Program-made: the position numbers and the translations under genes
IMG/VR virus record: IMGVR_UViG_3300025096_002860
Location: 1-41,879 of that record
Source of the DNA: a virus
Direction: 5' to 3' (one strand)
Length of the DNA: 41,879 bases
Shown: positions 7,380 to 16,800 of the stretch, piece after piece
Layout of the letters: each line of letters begins with the position of its first letter
How positions within the stretch are numbered: the first letter of the stretch is position 1
The notes under the pieces: generated by a model
Databases searched by the model: none
Told to the model about the DNA's origin: nothing
The model's input: the letters and a program-made list of their open reading frames with translations, nothing else

Positions 7380-9760
7380 TGGTTTCTATTTTTCCTCAGC
7401 AGGCGCCTCATAAGGCTTTGGCGCCCGGAAGTAAGCTGTTGCCTCTGGAGGCGCGCCTGTGCCAGCTCGCCAGGGGTCGTACCAGCAATCGGAACGACAG
7501 GTGTTTCGATTGCCGGCGCCCTCAAGTTCTTCGAGGGCTCGAATCCTGTCAGGTGGCCAGGCATGGCGCCACCCGACTCGTTCCCTGTAAGCCCAAACCC
7601 TTCTTTGATCATAACTTCCATTTTATTTAATAACTCCGCATCAGCGCCAGTATCCCTTGCACTGACGAAATCGGTCCCCACACGGCGGAGGTCCAAGAAA
7701 TCCGCCATCGGAATGCCTCGCGGATTGGACGGTTTAAAAATGTAATACCCCACCTGAGCAGATTCAGTTTCCGTGGTGCCCTCTATCCCCACTGCAGAAA
7801 AAGGTAAATCCTTATCCTTTGCCGCGTACTCCATCACTTGATTGTTTACATAATCATCCAGTTGAATGTCACTTCTTATCGGCCTGTAAAATCCCAAAGC
7901 ATTCCCCACTGCACGGCCGAGGCCAGCTGCAGTTGAGAAAAATACTTTCAAATCTTTATAACTGTATCGAGAGCCAAATACTATTCTTATTTCACTAATC
8001 TCGTACCGATAACGCGTACCGTACTTAACTTGCGAGTCTATGTAACGAATGTCCCTTCCCTTGAAAGATTTTCCAATATAGAATGTTTGTACGGGTGTTG
8101 AGCCCACATTTCCAGCAGAATCAATCACTCTCTTATCAATCTTGTACAAAAGGGTTTGATTATAACACCTTTTATTTTCTAGAATGATCTCGTCTGCAGA
8201 TCGAATCGGGTAGTTGATCCTATCATCATCGTTCAGCATTTTAAAGGTTTGTACAGTTTCGATGGTTGCCGGTTGAGGTGTTTGATTATAGTCTCGAATC
8301 AAAATAAAATTGTCATCAGTGGTCTCATTCTCATTAATTCTATCTAGAAGATTCGCCATCCTAGTGCTATTATAGTCTGCCAGAAATGCATCCATGTTAA
8401 AATTAAATGTTATAACTGAAGAGTCCACATTGGTTAGGTTAACCTGAGGATTTGTGGCGCTCCGGCGAGTAAGAGTTCGCCTGGTAAACGGAATTCCTGA
8501 AACATTCAGGGTCGGGTTTTCTAGGTTTTGTACAACATAGAGCTGCAAAACATCGATTAGGCTGCTCCCGGCGCCTTCGCCAAGTTCACTATTGAGATCA
8601 CTAATAAGGCGCCCGAAAAAAGAATTGCCATCCAAAATTTTATCAGGGTCCGAAACGCTACCGTCGTCTCTTCCAATGGTGATCTTATTATAAAATGGCA
8701 GATTTCTTAAACCAGAAGTCTGATCATCTCTTGTGACCAGGTTACTCATGGCCTCCAAGTCCGAATTTAAAATAACTATATTTTTATACTTGCGATTAAA
8801 AACGCTCTTAAGCTCCTCTAACCCCGTAGTATTTTGTATAATTTGCAAACCCTTGCTGTATAGTGTGTAAAGTTGCACAGTGTCACTCTCGGTAAAGCCG
8901 CCGGCAGGGCCTTCAACTTTCTGGAACCATGGATCCGGCTCCGGATCCCCATCAATGTTTAGCTCTTGGAGGCGCCCATCAAGTGTTAGCTGCCCAAAAT
9001 AGTCAGGAGAGTTAAGAGTCGAGCCCGTATTTCTTAGTTCCGATTCTAAACAATAAAAATTGGTCAGCATTGGCTCAGAGGCTTTCAGCGAAATTGTCTC
9101 ATACTCGGGCGTCGTATCTACAAAATAATTATAAACCGAATCTATCTTCAAATTAGCGTTGCTAGCCTGGCGAATTTTAGAATCCGAAGATGGAGCCAGA
9201 TAAAGCATTGTGTGGTCCAAATAGGAATTATTCGTATTTATGGCCGGCGGGGGCAAAATACCTGAGCGACGACCTAGGCTTCCTTGCGGAAACCCCTGTT
9301 TGATAAAGTATCCCCAATAAGGATCTCCCTCGTCCTCCCCTTCTGTGTCAATACTCTTACGGAGCAGATTTTGAGTAGTGCTTCGCCATGCCAGTGCATT
9401 CCAAGCAGTATTATCCAACCTTATTAAATATTTGCCGCTCTTGGGTCCCAAGTTGTCATCAATCGTGCTGAAGGGCGTTAAAGCTAAAGGAATGTTTTTA
9501 ACTTGTTTGCGGTGCCACGCATTGCGAAGCTTATCAGAAGCAAAATTATCTAGGGCACGCTGGTTGCCTCCGCTGCCGCGTCGAGTGGGATAATTAACGT
9601 AGTAACTTCCTAATATCCCACGCAGATTGTCGGCAATGCCCCATGATCTACGCAGAGCATAATTGCCGCGAGAGCCTCTCTTTTTCACACGATTCCTGAG
9701 GCCAATTAAATTAGAATTAACCAGCAAATAAGAATCTTTATAGTCTGGATTTTGTGGCAC
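7376..9760 (-). CDS. Large virion structural protein (794 aa), GTG start
   Basis: The start is a GTG at 9760-9758 that shares one base with the TAG stop of the upstream gene (TAGTG), so it is translationally coupled. The product begins MPQNPDYKDSYLLVNSNLIG. Its first 100 residues are strongly basic, with Arg/Asn-rich strands. Residues about 500-600 contain a FnIII-like patch (LLYKIDKRVIDSAGN, then YIDSQVKYGTRYRYEISEIR), matching in pattern the neighbouring 436-aa protein. The last 60 residues are Pro/Ala-rich and end in a basic helix (SLMRRLLRKNRNQ). No enzyme motif is visible. A large tail or baseplate structural role is inferred from size, composition and neighbours. Confidence 0.7.
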   Translation of the reverse strand: MPQNPDYKDSYLLVNSNLIGLRNRVKKRGSRGNYALRRSWGIADNLRGILGSYYVNYPTRRGSGGNQRALDNFASDKLRNAWHRKQVKNIPLALTPFSTIDDNLGPKSGKYLIRLDNTAWNALAWRSTTQNLLRKSIDTEGEDEGDPYWGYFIKQGFPQGSLGRRSGILPPPAINTNNSYLDHTMLYLAPSSDSKIRQASNANLKIDSVYNYFVDTTPEYETISLKASEPMLTNFYCLESELRNTGSTLNSPDYFGQLTLDGRLQELNIDGDPEPDPWFQKVEGPAGGFTESDTVQLYTLYSKGLQIIQNTTGLEELKSVFNRKYKNIVILNSDLEAMSNLVTRDDQTSGLRNLPFYNKITIGRDDGSVSDPDKILDGNSFFGRLISDLNSELGEGAGSSLIDVLQLYVVQNLENPTLNVSGIPFTRRTLTRRSATNPQVNLTNVDSSVITFNFNMDAFLADYNSTRMANLLDRINENETTDDNFILIRDYNQTPQPATIETVQTFKMLNDDDRINYPIRSADEIILENKRCYNQTLLYKIDKRVIDSAGNVGSTPVQTFYIGKSFKGRDIRYIDSQVKYGTRYRYEISEIRIVFGSRYSYKDLKVFFSTAAGLGRAVGNALGFYRPIRSDIQLDDYVNNQVMEYAAKDKDLPFSAVGIEGTTETESAQVGYYIFKPSNPRGIPMADFLDLRRVGTDFVSARDTGADAELLNKMEVMIKEGFGLTGNESGGAMPGHLTGFEPSKNLRAPAIETPVVPIAGTTPGELAQARLQRQQLTSGRQSLMRRLLRKNRNQ

Positions 9761-12700
9761 TAGTAAGATGCTCCCTCAGTGGGTGTAGATGATGAATCTT
9801 CTTCGCCGCGGCGTCGACGGGAAGGGCGGCGCACCCTTAAATAAGAACCGTCAACCGAGGCAGCGGCGCTCTCTAAGTTAAGGATTGGAAGTTTCATAGA
9901 GTTTTTCCGCTTTGCATACAAATTGTCAACATAATCTTCCCAGTCGCCTTCGCCAAGTTGGGCCGAGGTGGAGTCGCTCATTTGTGCTGATGAGCCTAAA
10001 GTAAATAGGGTGTCATAAGGTGGCAACACATAATGATTTGGTTCATCTAAGGTTTTATTAATCCGTACTAGTCGACAAAGTAACGGAGTGCCGGTATCTG
10101 CTACCGTCGCCATGGCCTGCAAAAACTCAGGGCGACGCAGAGTTTCCCAACGGGGGGCATTTAAATTTATTATTCCATCCGTGACATGATAACCATTGAA
10201 AAACTGGATTTGTACCAATGAATTGAAGTTGACCGCATTACCAAAAGAAGTATTTAAATTAACACTACCTGGCGCCTGCACAGCCGCTTCGGCGGCCAAG
10301 GAGCCCACAGCCACATCCGGAGCATCAAACGTAGCTGGCTCTCGGAAGCCGATGGCCTGAGCACCAATTAGATGCTTGACCACTTCGGAGCCTTTTATTT
10401 CTGTCTTACGAGATGCCAACTTCATTATTTGAGCATCAGTCATGGCAGATCCACTCACTTGCGCCTCCGCGGTCACATCCGGGTGGACAAAGGGGCTTTC
10501 TGCCGGTAAATAATCCGTGGAGACAAAAGTTTTATCTGTGAGCGGCTTTGGACTCTTTAGAATCTCTCTGAGGGGTTGCGCAAGGGGTTGAACTGAAAGG
10601 CCCCCGTAAGACAGCAAGTCATCTATTTCTCCGACGGCGACGACAGGATTTTCATTGCTGGTGATGAAAGGATTCGAAAATCGCGACGTATTAGGGGACA
10701 AAGCTGTGTTAAGGATGCCATTGCCTAATTCTTGCTCTAGACTACGAGTAGAGGTCTCAATTACACTTCCCTTGGTATTAAGTCTCCGTGGACTAAGAAA
10801 ACCAAATTTGTTGATTCCGGGATCGTTTGTATTAGGCACCGCATATTTTGTTACTTCTCCATCTAGACGCGTAAGAAATCCCTCTTGAGGCATCCACGTA
10901 AAAGTATCATCTTCAAAGACTTGGGTTACATCCAAATAATCACTCCCTTCATTGGCAGAGCCGGGCTGCTCCCAATTTGTTCTAAAAACATGCTCTAAAA
11001 CAATTTTTCTTTTTGCACTGTTCTGAGCCTGGACTTTGGACTTATTGTTAGTGGTGGTTGCGCTCGTGGGCGCTGTGGGTGGTCGCAGTGCTTGAGAGAG
11101 GTTGCTAGTAAAACCTTCGATTATCTCTGCGACTCTTCTCATCTCCCCGATGTCTCCGTTCATAGGATTTGTCATGGCCAAAAGATTTTTGTGCCAGCTT
11201 AATAAAGGAAATCTCTCAAATGCGATGTCGCCGAAGATAAATTCTACAGACGTAAGAAACGAATTAATAAGGCGCGCCCACTGTTCGTTGAGTGCTTTTA
11301 ATTTGATGGAATCTCGCTTTAGCATCGCCTTGATGTCAACGCCTTTCTGGCCGTTGCGATCCGCGGCAGCTAAAAACTTATTATAGTAGGACAAAAAACG
11401 TCGGAGCTCAGAAATACTATTCTGTACCGCAGTGGCAGTCAAATCTGTCATATCAAAAATCGCACGATATTCGTACATTCCAGTACCGTGGCTCTTTATA
11501 TCTTCGTCGGTAGCGACAAAAGCCATTAAAATTCCAGAATCGGAACTCAAACCTTGAACTCCCACCTGTCGGAGGCCTCCGTTGCCTAGGCTAGCTACGA
11601 GCTTCTCGGTATTGCCTGGTTCGCGTACACTGCTTCCACAAATGTTCATTTTACCTGGCGTTAGCGCGTTCGGCTGAACGTTTGCTTTGATGCGCGTTCT
11701 GTAGATACGTATGTTCTCTATTCTATAGCAAGATGCCAGGGCGTCTTCATTTTGAAAAAGATGCCCTAACTGAGAGTTTTCTCGGACAAGGCGACCGTAA
11801 TCCAATTCAAAGAAAATCTTCAAAGCATTAGAGGGAGTCCGGGAAAACTTACAATCTGATACCTTAGAGGGAAGTTTTACCACCTTTGCAGCTTTTTCTA
11901 AATCCTTCCTTTCACGAGGCGAAAGAACTTGTCCTTTATTTTCGGAGTTTGTAAACTGTAAAGAATTAAGAGAATCTAAAAATCTTAAATCTATAATTTT
12001 TTGATTGGAAACAGTCTCAACTACTAAAGGAAGCGGACTGGGGTAATCGGATCCGGGAGCCGGGATGCCGACAAGCTTATTGTCTCCCAGGAGTGCAGTT
12101 CGTCCGGTCCAAATCTGCTTTTGATAGCCCGGCGCATCCACTCTAAAAATACGTGCCGCGGCTGAGGACCACCCTTCGCCCATGGGACCCGGGAGCATTA
12201 TAGTTTCACTAACGGCAAGACCGGTTCTCATTGCTTTAATTTTTCTATCCACGCCAGATGTGCTAACAGACTGCAAATCCACCCCATATGCAACTGCATA
12301 AACGTAAATTCTGGAAGAACTCTTAATGGGGCAACGGTAAGTAAAAGTGATAGACTTTTTCAGCGCGCCCAGGCCCTCTATGGGTGACCGAAATTTCTCC
12401 GGGGCATTCACCAGAATAGAAGGCCGAAGCTGAGCGCTAGGGTAGCGCCGCATAGATTGGGCTTTTTGCGGAAGTGGTGGTGGGGCCAAATAAAATTTCT
12501 TGAGGCGCCCCTTTTTGCCTAAAGCTTTATTTGGGTTGCGAATCAGGTCTTTAACCAACAGGTCGTTATTCTCCATCTTGATTATCGAGTCTTCGGAATG
12601 ACAAACTCCAGCGAAAACTCTATAAGGATGTTTATATAAAGACTCCCACGCCAAATTGGAGCGACCCACTTTCTGCAGGGATAACGTAATTTCTATGGGT

Positions 12701-12807
12701 TGTTCATCATTCGTAAAATCAGTAGGTAAAATTTTTACTTTTTCTACGAATACAGCCGGCAATGGATCTTGGGCTGGCTCATCGAATCCAAGGGGACACA
12801 GTTTCAT
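9760..12807 (-). CDS. Large virion structural protein (1015 aa)
   Basis: Two starts are possible. An ATG at 12828 lies inside the upstream gene and has no ribosome binding site. The ATG at 12807 lies one base after that gene's TAA, with AGGAG ten bases upstream; 12807 is preferred. The product begins MKLCPLGFDEPAQDPLPAVF. Beta-rich segments appear early (YRCPIKSSSRIYVYAVAYGV near 165-180), a helical middle region about 470-600 includes SELRRFLSYYNKFLAA, and polar linkers follow. The C-terminus carries an Arg cluster (RVRRPSRRRRG) before an acidic/Ser tail. No catalytic motif is seen. Its setting among tail genes supports a baseplate or tail structural role; no specific T4 homologue is claimed. 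Confidence 0.7.
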   Translation of the reverse strand: MKLCPLGFDEPAQDPLPAVFVEKVKILPTDFTNDEQPIEITLSLQKVGRSNLAWESLYKHPYRVFAGVCHSEDSIIKMENNDLLVKDLIRNPNKALGKKGRLKKFYLAPPPLPQKAQSMRRYPSAQLRPSILVNAPEKFRSPIEGLGALKKSITFTYRCPIKSSSRIYVYAVAYGVDLQSVSTSGVDRKIKAMRTGLAVSETIMLPGPMGEGWSSAAARIFRVDAPGYQKQIWTGRTALLGDNKLVGIPAPGSDYPSPLPLVVETVSNQKIIDLRFLDSLNSLQFTNSENKGQVLSPRERKDLEKAAKVVKLPSKVSDCKFSRTPSNALKIFFELDYGRLVRENSQLGHLFQNEDALASCYRIENIRIYRTRIKANVQPNALTPGKMNICGSSVREPGNTEKLVASLGNGGLRQVGVQGLSSDSGILMAFVATDEDIKSHGTGMYEYRAIFDMTDLTATAVQNSISELRRFLSYYNKFLAAADRNGQKGVDIKAMLKRDSIKLKALNEQWARLINSFLTSVEFIFGDIAFERFPLLSWHKNLLAMTNPMNGDIGEMRRVAEIIEGFTSNLSQALRPPTAPTSATTTNNKSKVQAQNSAKRKIVLEHVFRTNWEQPGSANEGSDYLDVTQVFEDDTFTWMPQEGFLTRLDGEVTKYAVPNTNDPGINKFGFLSPRRLNTKGSVIETSTRSLEQELGNGILNTALSPNTSRFSNPFITSNENPVVAVGEIDDLLSYGGLSVQPLAQPLREILKSPKPLTDKTFVSTDYLPAESPFVHPDVTAEAQVSGSAMTDAQIMKLASRKTEIKGSEVVKHLIGAQAIGFREPATFDAPDVAVGSLAAEAAVQAPGSVNLNTSFGNAVNFNSLVQIQFFNGYHVTDGIINLNAPRWETLRRPEFLQAMATVADTGTPLLCRLVRINKTLDEPNHYVLPPYDTLFTLGSSAQMSDSTSAQLGEGDWEDYVDNLYAKRKNSMKLPILNLESAAASVDGSYLRVRRPSRRRRGEEDSSSTPTEGASY

Positions 12808-12808
12808 T

Positions 12809-13807
12809 TTAACACGGCTCCTCATCATCTGTCGTTACGTACAGATCGCGATTAAAACTAAACCTACTTGCATTTGCGACGATGTCTCGTTGTGTGAGAT
12901 TCAATTCCTCTAAAATGTCTGCAGGTATCTCATCATCTAAATATAAGTTGAAATAATATTCTACATCGCCAACATTAGTTTCTGTATTTCCTAGTGGCTT
13001 TGGTGCCACCAGTTGAGTGGTGTCCTCTTTTATAAAGGCCATGGCCTCAAGACTAGTTGCCGGAGTGCCAGACGAGCCTGTCATTTGAGACTGAAAGAAC
13101 ACTTCGACATCATAATTTTCTTTATCGAAATTTGTGTTTCCCTCTAAAATGTCCAACACTAAATAATCCTTTTTAAGCGCCAAATACAAATCGGCGCCAA
13201 TGTCTGGGCCCGTGAAATAGCCACTTATTGCATCATCACCTAACAGTCCCTTTCGATAAAAGGTCTGATAGTCAATCTCAATGTTTAGCTGAGGGATTCT
13301 CGTGATCACTCCATTGTTGATGGTTGCATAACTACTCGATGGATTGGTGATGATGTATTCTTCTACTGAATCTATCTTATTGGATAGGGCACTGATAGAC
13401 CATGCGGCCATTTTGTCAGTCGTCATGTCAGCTGTACCAAGTGGATAAGAAGAAAAATTAACTGTCTCAATAAACGATTCCTGATGAAGAGCCTCGGTAT
13501 TGTTGGCAGGGTCTGAATTGTCTGCGCCCAGGGCGCCTTCAAGATTGGCAATAAAGCGGGCTACTCTAGTTTCGGCGCCGGTGCGGGTGGGTACCACCTT
13601 AAGATTGGGCGTCTCATAGCGTATGCGACGGTCCGCATCATTCTGAATTTCGCTTGTGAGGCCTGCGCTTTGGACATCATATAAAATCTCGTCATCGAAG
13701 AAGGCATAGTAAACAGGGTCTAGCTTTCCTAATGACAACAGATATTTGCCATACTCGGTCAGTTGGACTTCTAGAATCTCTTCTTTTTTATTGAAAAATT
13801 CTACCAC
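12809..13807 (-). CDS. Virion structural protein with LT-G-L N-terminal module, GTG start
   Basis: This 332-aa protein starts at GTG 13807-13805, just after the stop of the giant gene and 6 bases from AGGAGGAGG, a very strong ribosome binding site. It begins MVEFFNKKEEILEVQLTEYG and continues KYLLSLGKLDPVYYAFFDDEILYD. This repeats the D/E-x-x-LT-x-x-G-x-x-x-L-x-x-G and F-x-DDEI-YD pattern at the start of the gene at 5037-6020. The body is acidic with no catalytic motif. It overlaps or abuts the 1015-aa gene downstream. I recall N-terminal modules of this kind on structural proteins of T4-like marine phages. Its place in the virion is unknown. Confidence 0.72.
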   Translation of the reverse strand: MVEFFNKKEEILEVQLTEYGKYLLSLGKLDPVYYAFFDDEILYDVQSAGLTSEIQNDADRRIRYETPNLKVVPTRTGAETRVARFIANLEGALGADNSDPANNTEALHQESFIETVNFSSYPLGTADMTTDKMAAWSISALSNKIDSVEEYIITNPSSSYATINNGVITRIPQLNIEIDYQTFYRKGLLGDDAISGYFTGPDIGADLYLALKKDYLVLDILEGNTNFDKENYDVEVFFQSQMTGSSGTPATSLEAMAFIKEDTTQLVAPKPLGNTETNVGDVEYYFNLYLDDEIPADILEELNLTQRDIVANASRFSFNRDLYVTTDDEEPC

Positions 13808-13810
13808 CTT

Positions 13811-16800
13811 CTACCTCCTCCTTCTTCGACGTCGGCGACGGGGGGTGAACAGACCCAGAGGATCAAAAATTCTCCTCAGTGTCTCTGCTACGCGGCGACG
13901 CTGACGGCGCCGTGTGGTACGCTGCCGCGCTCTTTGTCGAAGCTGTGCCCTTTCTGCACGAGATGTGCGCCTAGGCGGGCGTTGAGTGCGGCGAGGGACT
14001 CTGGTGGTGGCTGGCCTGGGGCGCCTATTGCGCACCGACTGTGCACGTCGTCGGCGCTGCGTTACGTTGGCGCGAGGTCGGACTGTAGGCACCCTCAAAA
14101 CACCCCTTGGCCGTGGACGCTGCGAGGGCTGTGGCAACGCCATAGCAGTCATGGCTCCGATCACAATTCCTTCGCTGGCTTCTTCTAACAGTGCTGTGCC
14201 AGGTGTCATTGTGAGATCCATGTCTTCAGGTGCGGGGATAAATCTCCGCAAGTCTGGCGGAACTGGGTCTTCCGCATCATCCTCAGGTATAATATCTTCA
14301 GTGGCATACACCACAGTCTGATCCACACTAACTAGCTCCACCATAGAGAAGTAATCATAAGGCCAGTTATAGGAGTATTTGGTCCGAAGAGACGGTTGCA
14401 CTATCGGAGTCTCCGGTGTAAGATTAGTTCGCGTATAAATGTTATAGTCTTTTTCTGCCTTTCGTTTAACTTTAAAAACCATCCACTGAAGCTCACTCGT
14501 TTCAAGATTCCCCTCAAGGAGCTCGTTTACCAGCCTCTTAATCTTAATAGTGGCGGTTGATTTTTTAAATTGGGAAGCTGCCTCTGGGGGTAGGTTCTGC
14601 CACATGTTATAGAGATCCACTTGTGACACTTCCATACTAAACTCAAAGGCATAGAAAGCGAAGGGGGTTACACTCGGGTTGGTTAAGAAATCAAAAGTAG
14701 GGGGGAAAACATATTTATTGAGTAAAGCAATCTGACTTACATATTCATGTGACTGCCTCTGAATGTCAAAGAATCTCCTCTCTCCATTTTGTACTACAAA
14801 AGGAACCGCAACAACGGCTTCTTCAAGTTTTTTGCTAAACGGACAAATTCCCAACTGTGTCTCTTTCCTCTCAAATCCCACGACATCCACCAAAGACTTG
14901 GGCCGGATGAGACCGTAGGTTGAAGAACTTACTTTTTGAGGTAAGTCAGTGAGACTCACAAAGCTTCCTTCACCGCCCTCTAAGGGCTTACCGTGCTGGT
15001 GCCACATGCCGCGAATCTGGAAGCCGGCGGTGGCGGCGGATCCGTATGGATGAAGAGTTCCCGTCGCTTGAGTATACCTCTGAGTATCGACGTTGTAAAA
15101 ATTCTGTATCGGGGTCTCAAATTTAGGCCGAATCAGCCATCGGCTCTTGGTTTCATTGGTGCCTTCTGGAACTGATAGCACTTTTTCAAACACTTCTAGG
15201 CTTGAAGTTATCTGTTGAATGATCGTTGCTCGATCCGCTACATCATAGTTATGAATTATTGGGGAGTACAGCTTATTCTTCACCGAGGGGTCCCGCTCGG
15301 GGTCGCCCCACTGCGTGGCTTTGCTATACTCTACTACTGAATTGCCAATAATGTCGTCTAAGCTAGCGCGGCCGGTCCAGGGAGCTTTGAAAATTATGGT
15401 AGCGTGACTAGATCCATAAAAATGGGAAGGCAGTACGTGTTCGAAACTAGGATATCGAATGGCGCCGAGGCCGGACCCAGTGCCGTAGTTGCTGGAGTTG
15501 GTGCCCGAAAGTATACAAGGAGGACCAAAAGCAGACGCACGACTATACATCCCGAACCCCTTTAAAATGTCGTTCGTAGCCAGGTCGCTGAGTTGTTGGT
15601 CGGTGTAGCCATGGGTGCCGCTGATGGCTGTTCGGTTGGATAAACTGATTTTCATAGCATAATAATCATCTTTTGTAACCGGAGCAAAAGCACCTTCATC
15701 GGCAGATAACAACGACGATTCAGAGGGCGAGCCCAAAAAGAAATTATAAGTCTCGCACAAAAAGTTATCCACCGCATACTTGAAAAGGGGCGATCGCTCG
15801 CCCTTATAAGCAACGCCATTCTGACACCCGGCCCACTCGGATGAGAGGTCGTCCTGGTCTGAGCCATAACTCACATCTGTGCCAGCATGGAGGCTAGCAA
15901 AACTACTGCTGTAAAGACCTGAATCAAAAATTCGACCATTAGGAATGTTATCGGAATTCAAATATCTTTCTGGATCCCGAATGGCTTCAAACGGAATCAT
16001 GTGCATAAAATATCCATTAAACATGTTTTCTCCGGCTGAACTGGAGCCGGCCACGTTTATACAAGGAAAGAAGCCCGGGTTCGGCTTGGTCGCAGAGGGT
16101 GATCCCCATTTACAACTAACAGGGCTCGTGCCTAAGCAATATTCCTCAAGGTAATCGATGTTCCCGGAGTGGTTACTCTCTAGATACATCATACTTGGAG
16201 ACTGATACAGGTTGTAAGGTACCGCACCGTCATAGCCGGCCGGTGGCCCAATGTCGCTAGCCGCGATTGACTGAGAATGGCAGATAACAAAGTTACCCAC
16301 TGCGACGCCGGCTTTAATGGTATTAAATAAAATTCCGGGAGCCATCAGAGGCGCAAAGACATTGCGCTTAAAGGCATTAATGTCATAATCGCCCTGTTGG
16401 GTGTCGGCCTTAGCGATGCCTCCCATCGATTTGGAAAACAGCGTCGATAGCTCCATAGTTCTTTCCACGGGATAAAATCCTTTATAAGGCAAGAACTGAA
16501 GTATTGCATCGCATGTAAGTTCGATAGACTGCCGACGAATAGTGCTCGTAGCAGTATTCTGGTTGGCTAAATTATCATCGACGACCCGGAAATTCTGCAA
16601 AAAGTCGGTGGTAGAGTAGGTCTTAAAGAATTCACTATCTGAGCTATTCGGGGGAGTTCCTCCGCTAAGTGAAAACATGTTATCGAATTTTTGCAAAAAG
16701 TCGCCACCATAATTTTCTACTACAGATTCTACATGCTCACTAATTCTGAATTCTGGAAGTATGGTCATATGTCGCCCAAGTCTATCAATCAGGTTAGAAT

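Noticed and set aside
12808-12828. Earlier ATG for the 1015-aa structural protein
   Set aside because: No binding site precedes it and it lies inside the upstream gene; the ATG at 12807 has AGGAG at ten bases and sits right after the upstream stop.
13986-14321. Plus-strand frames opposite the Arg-rich tail
   Set aside because: High GC and few stops opposite arginine codons make long antisense frames by composition alone.
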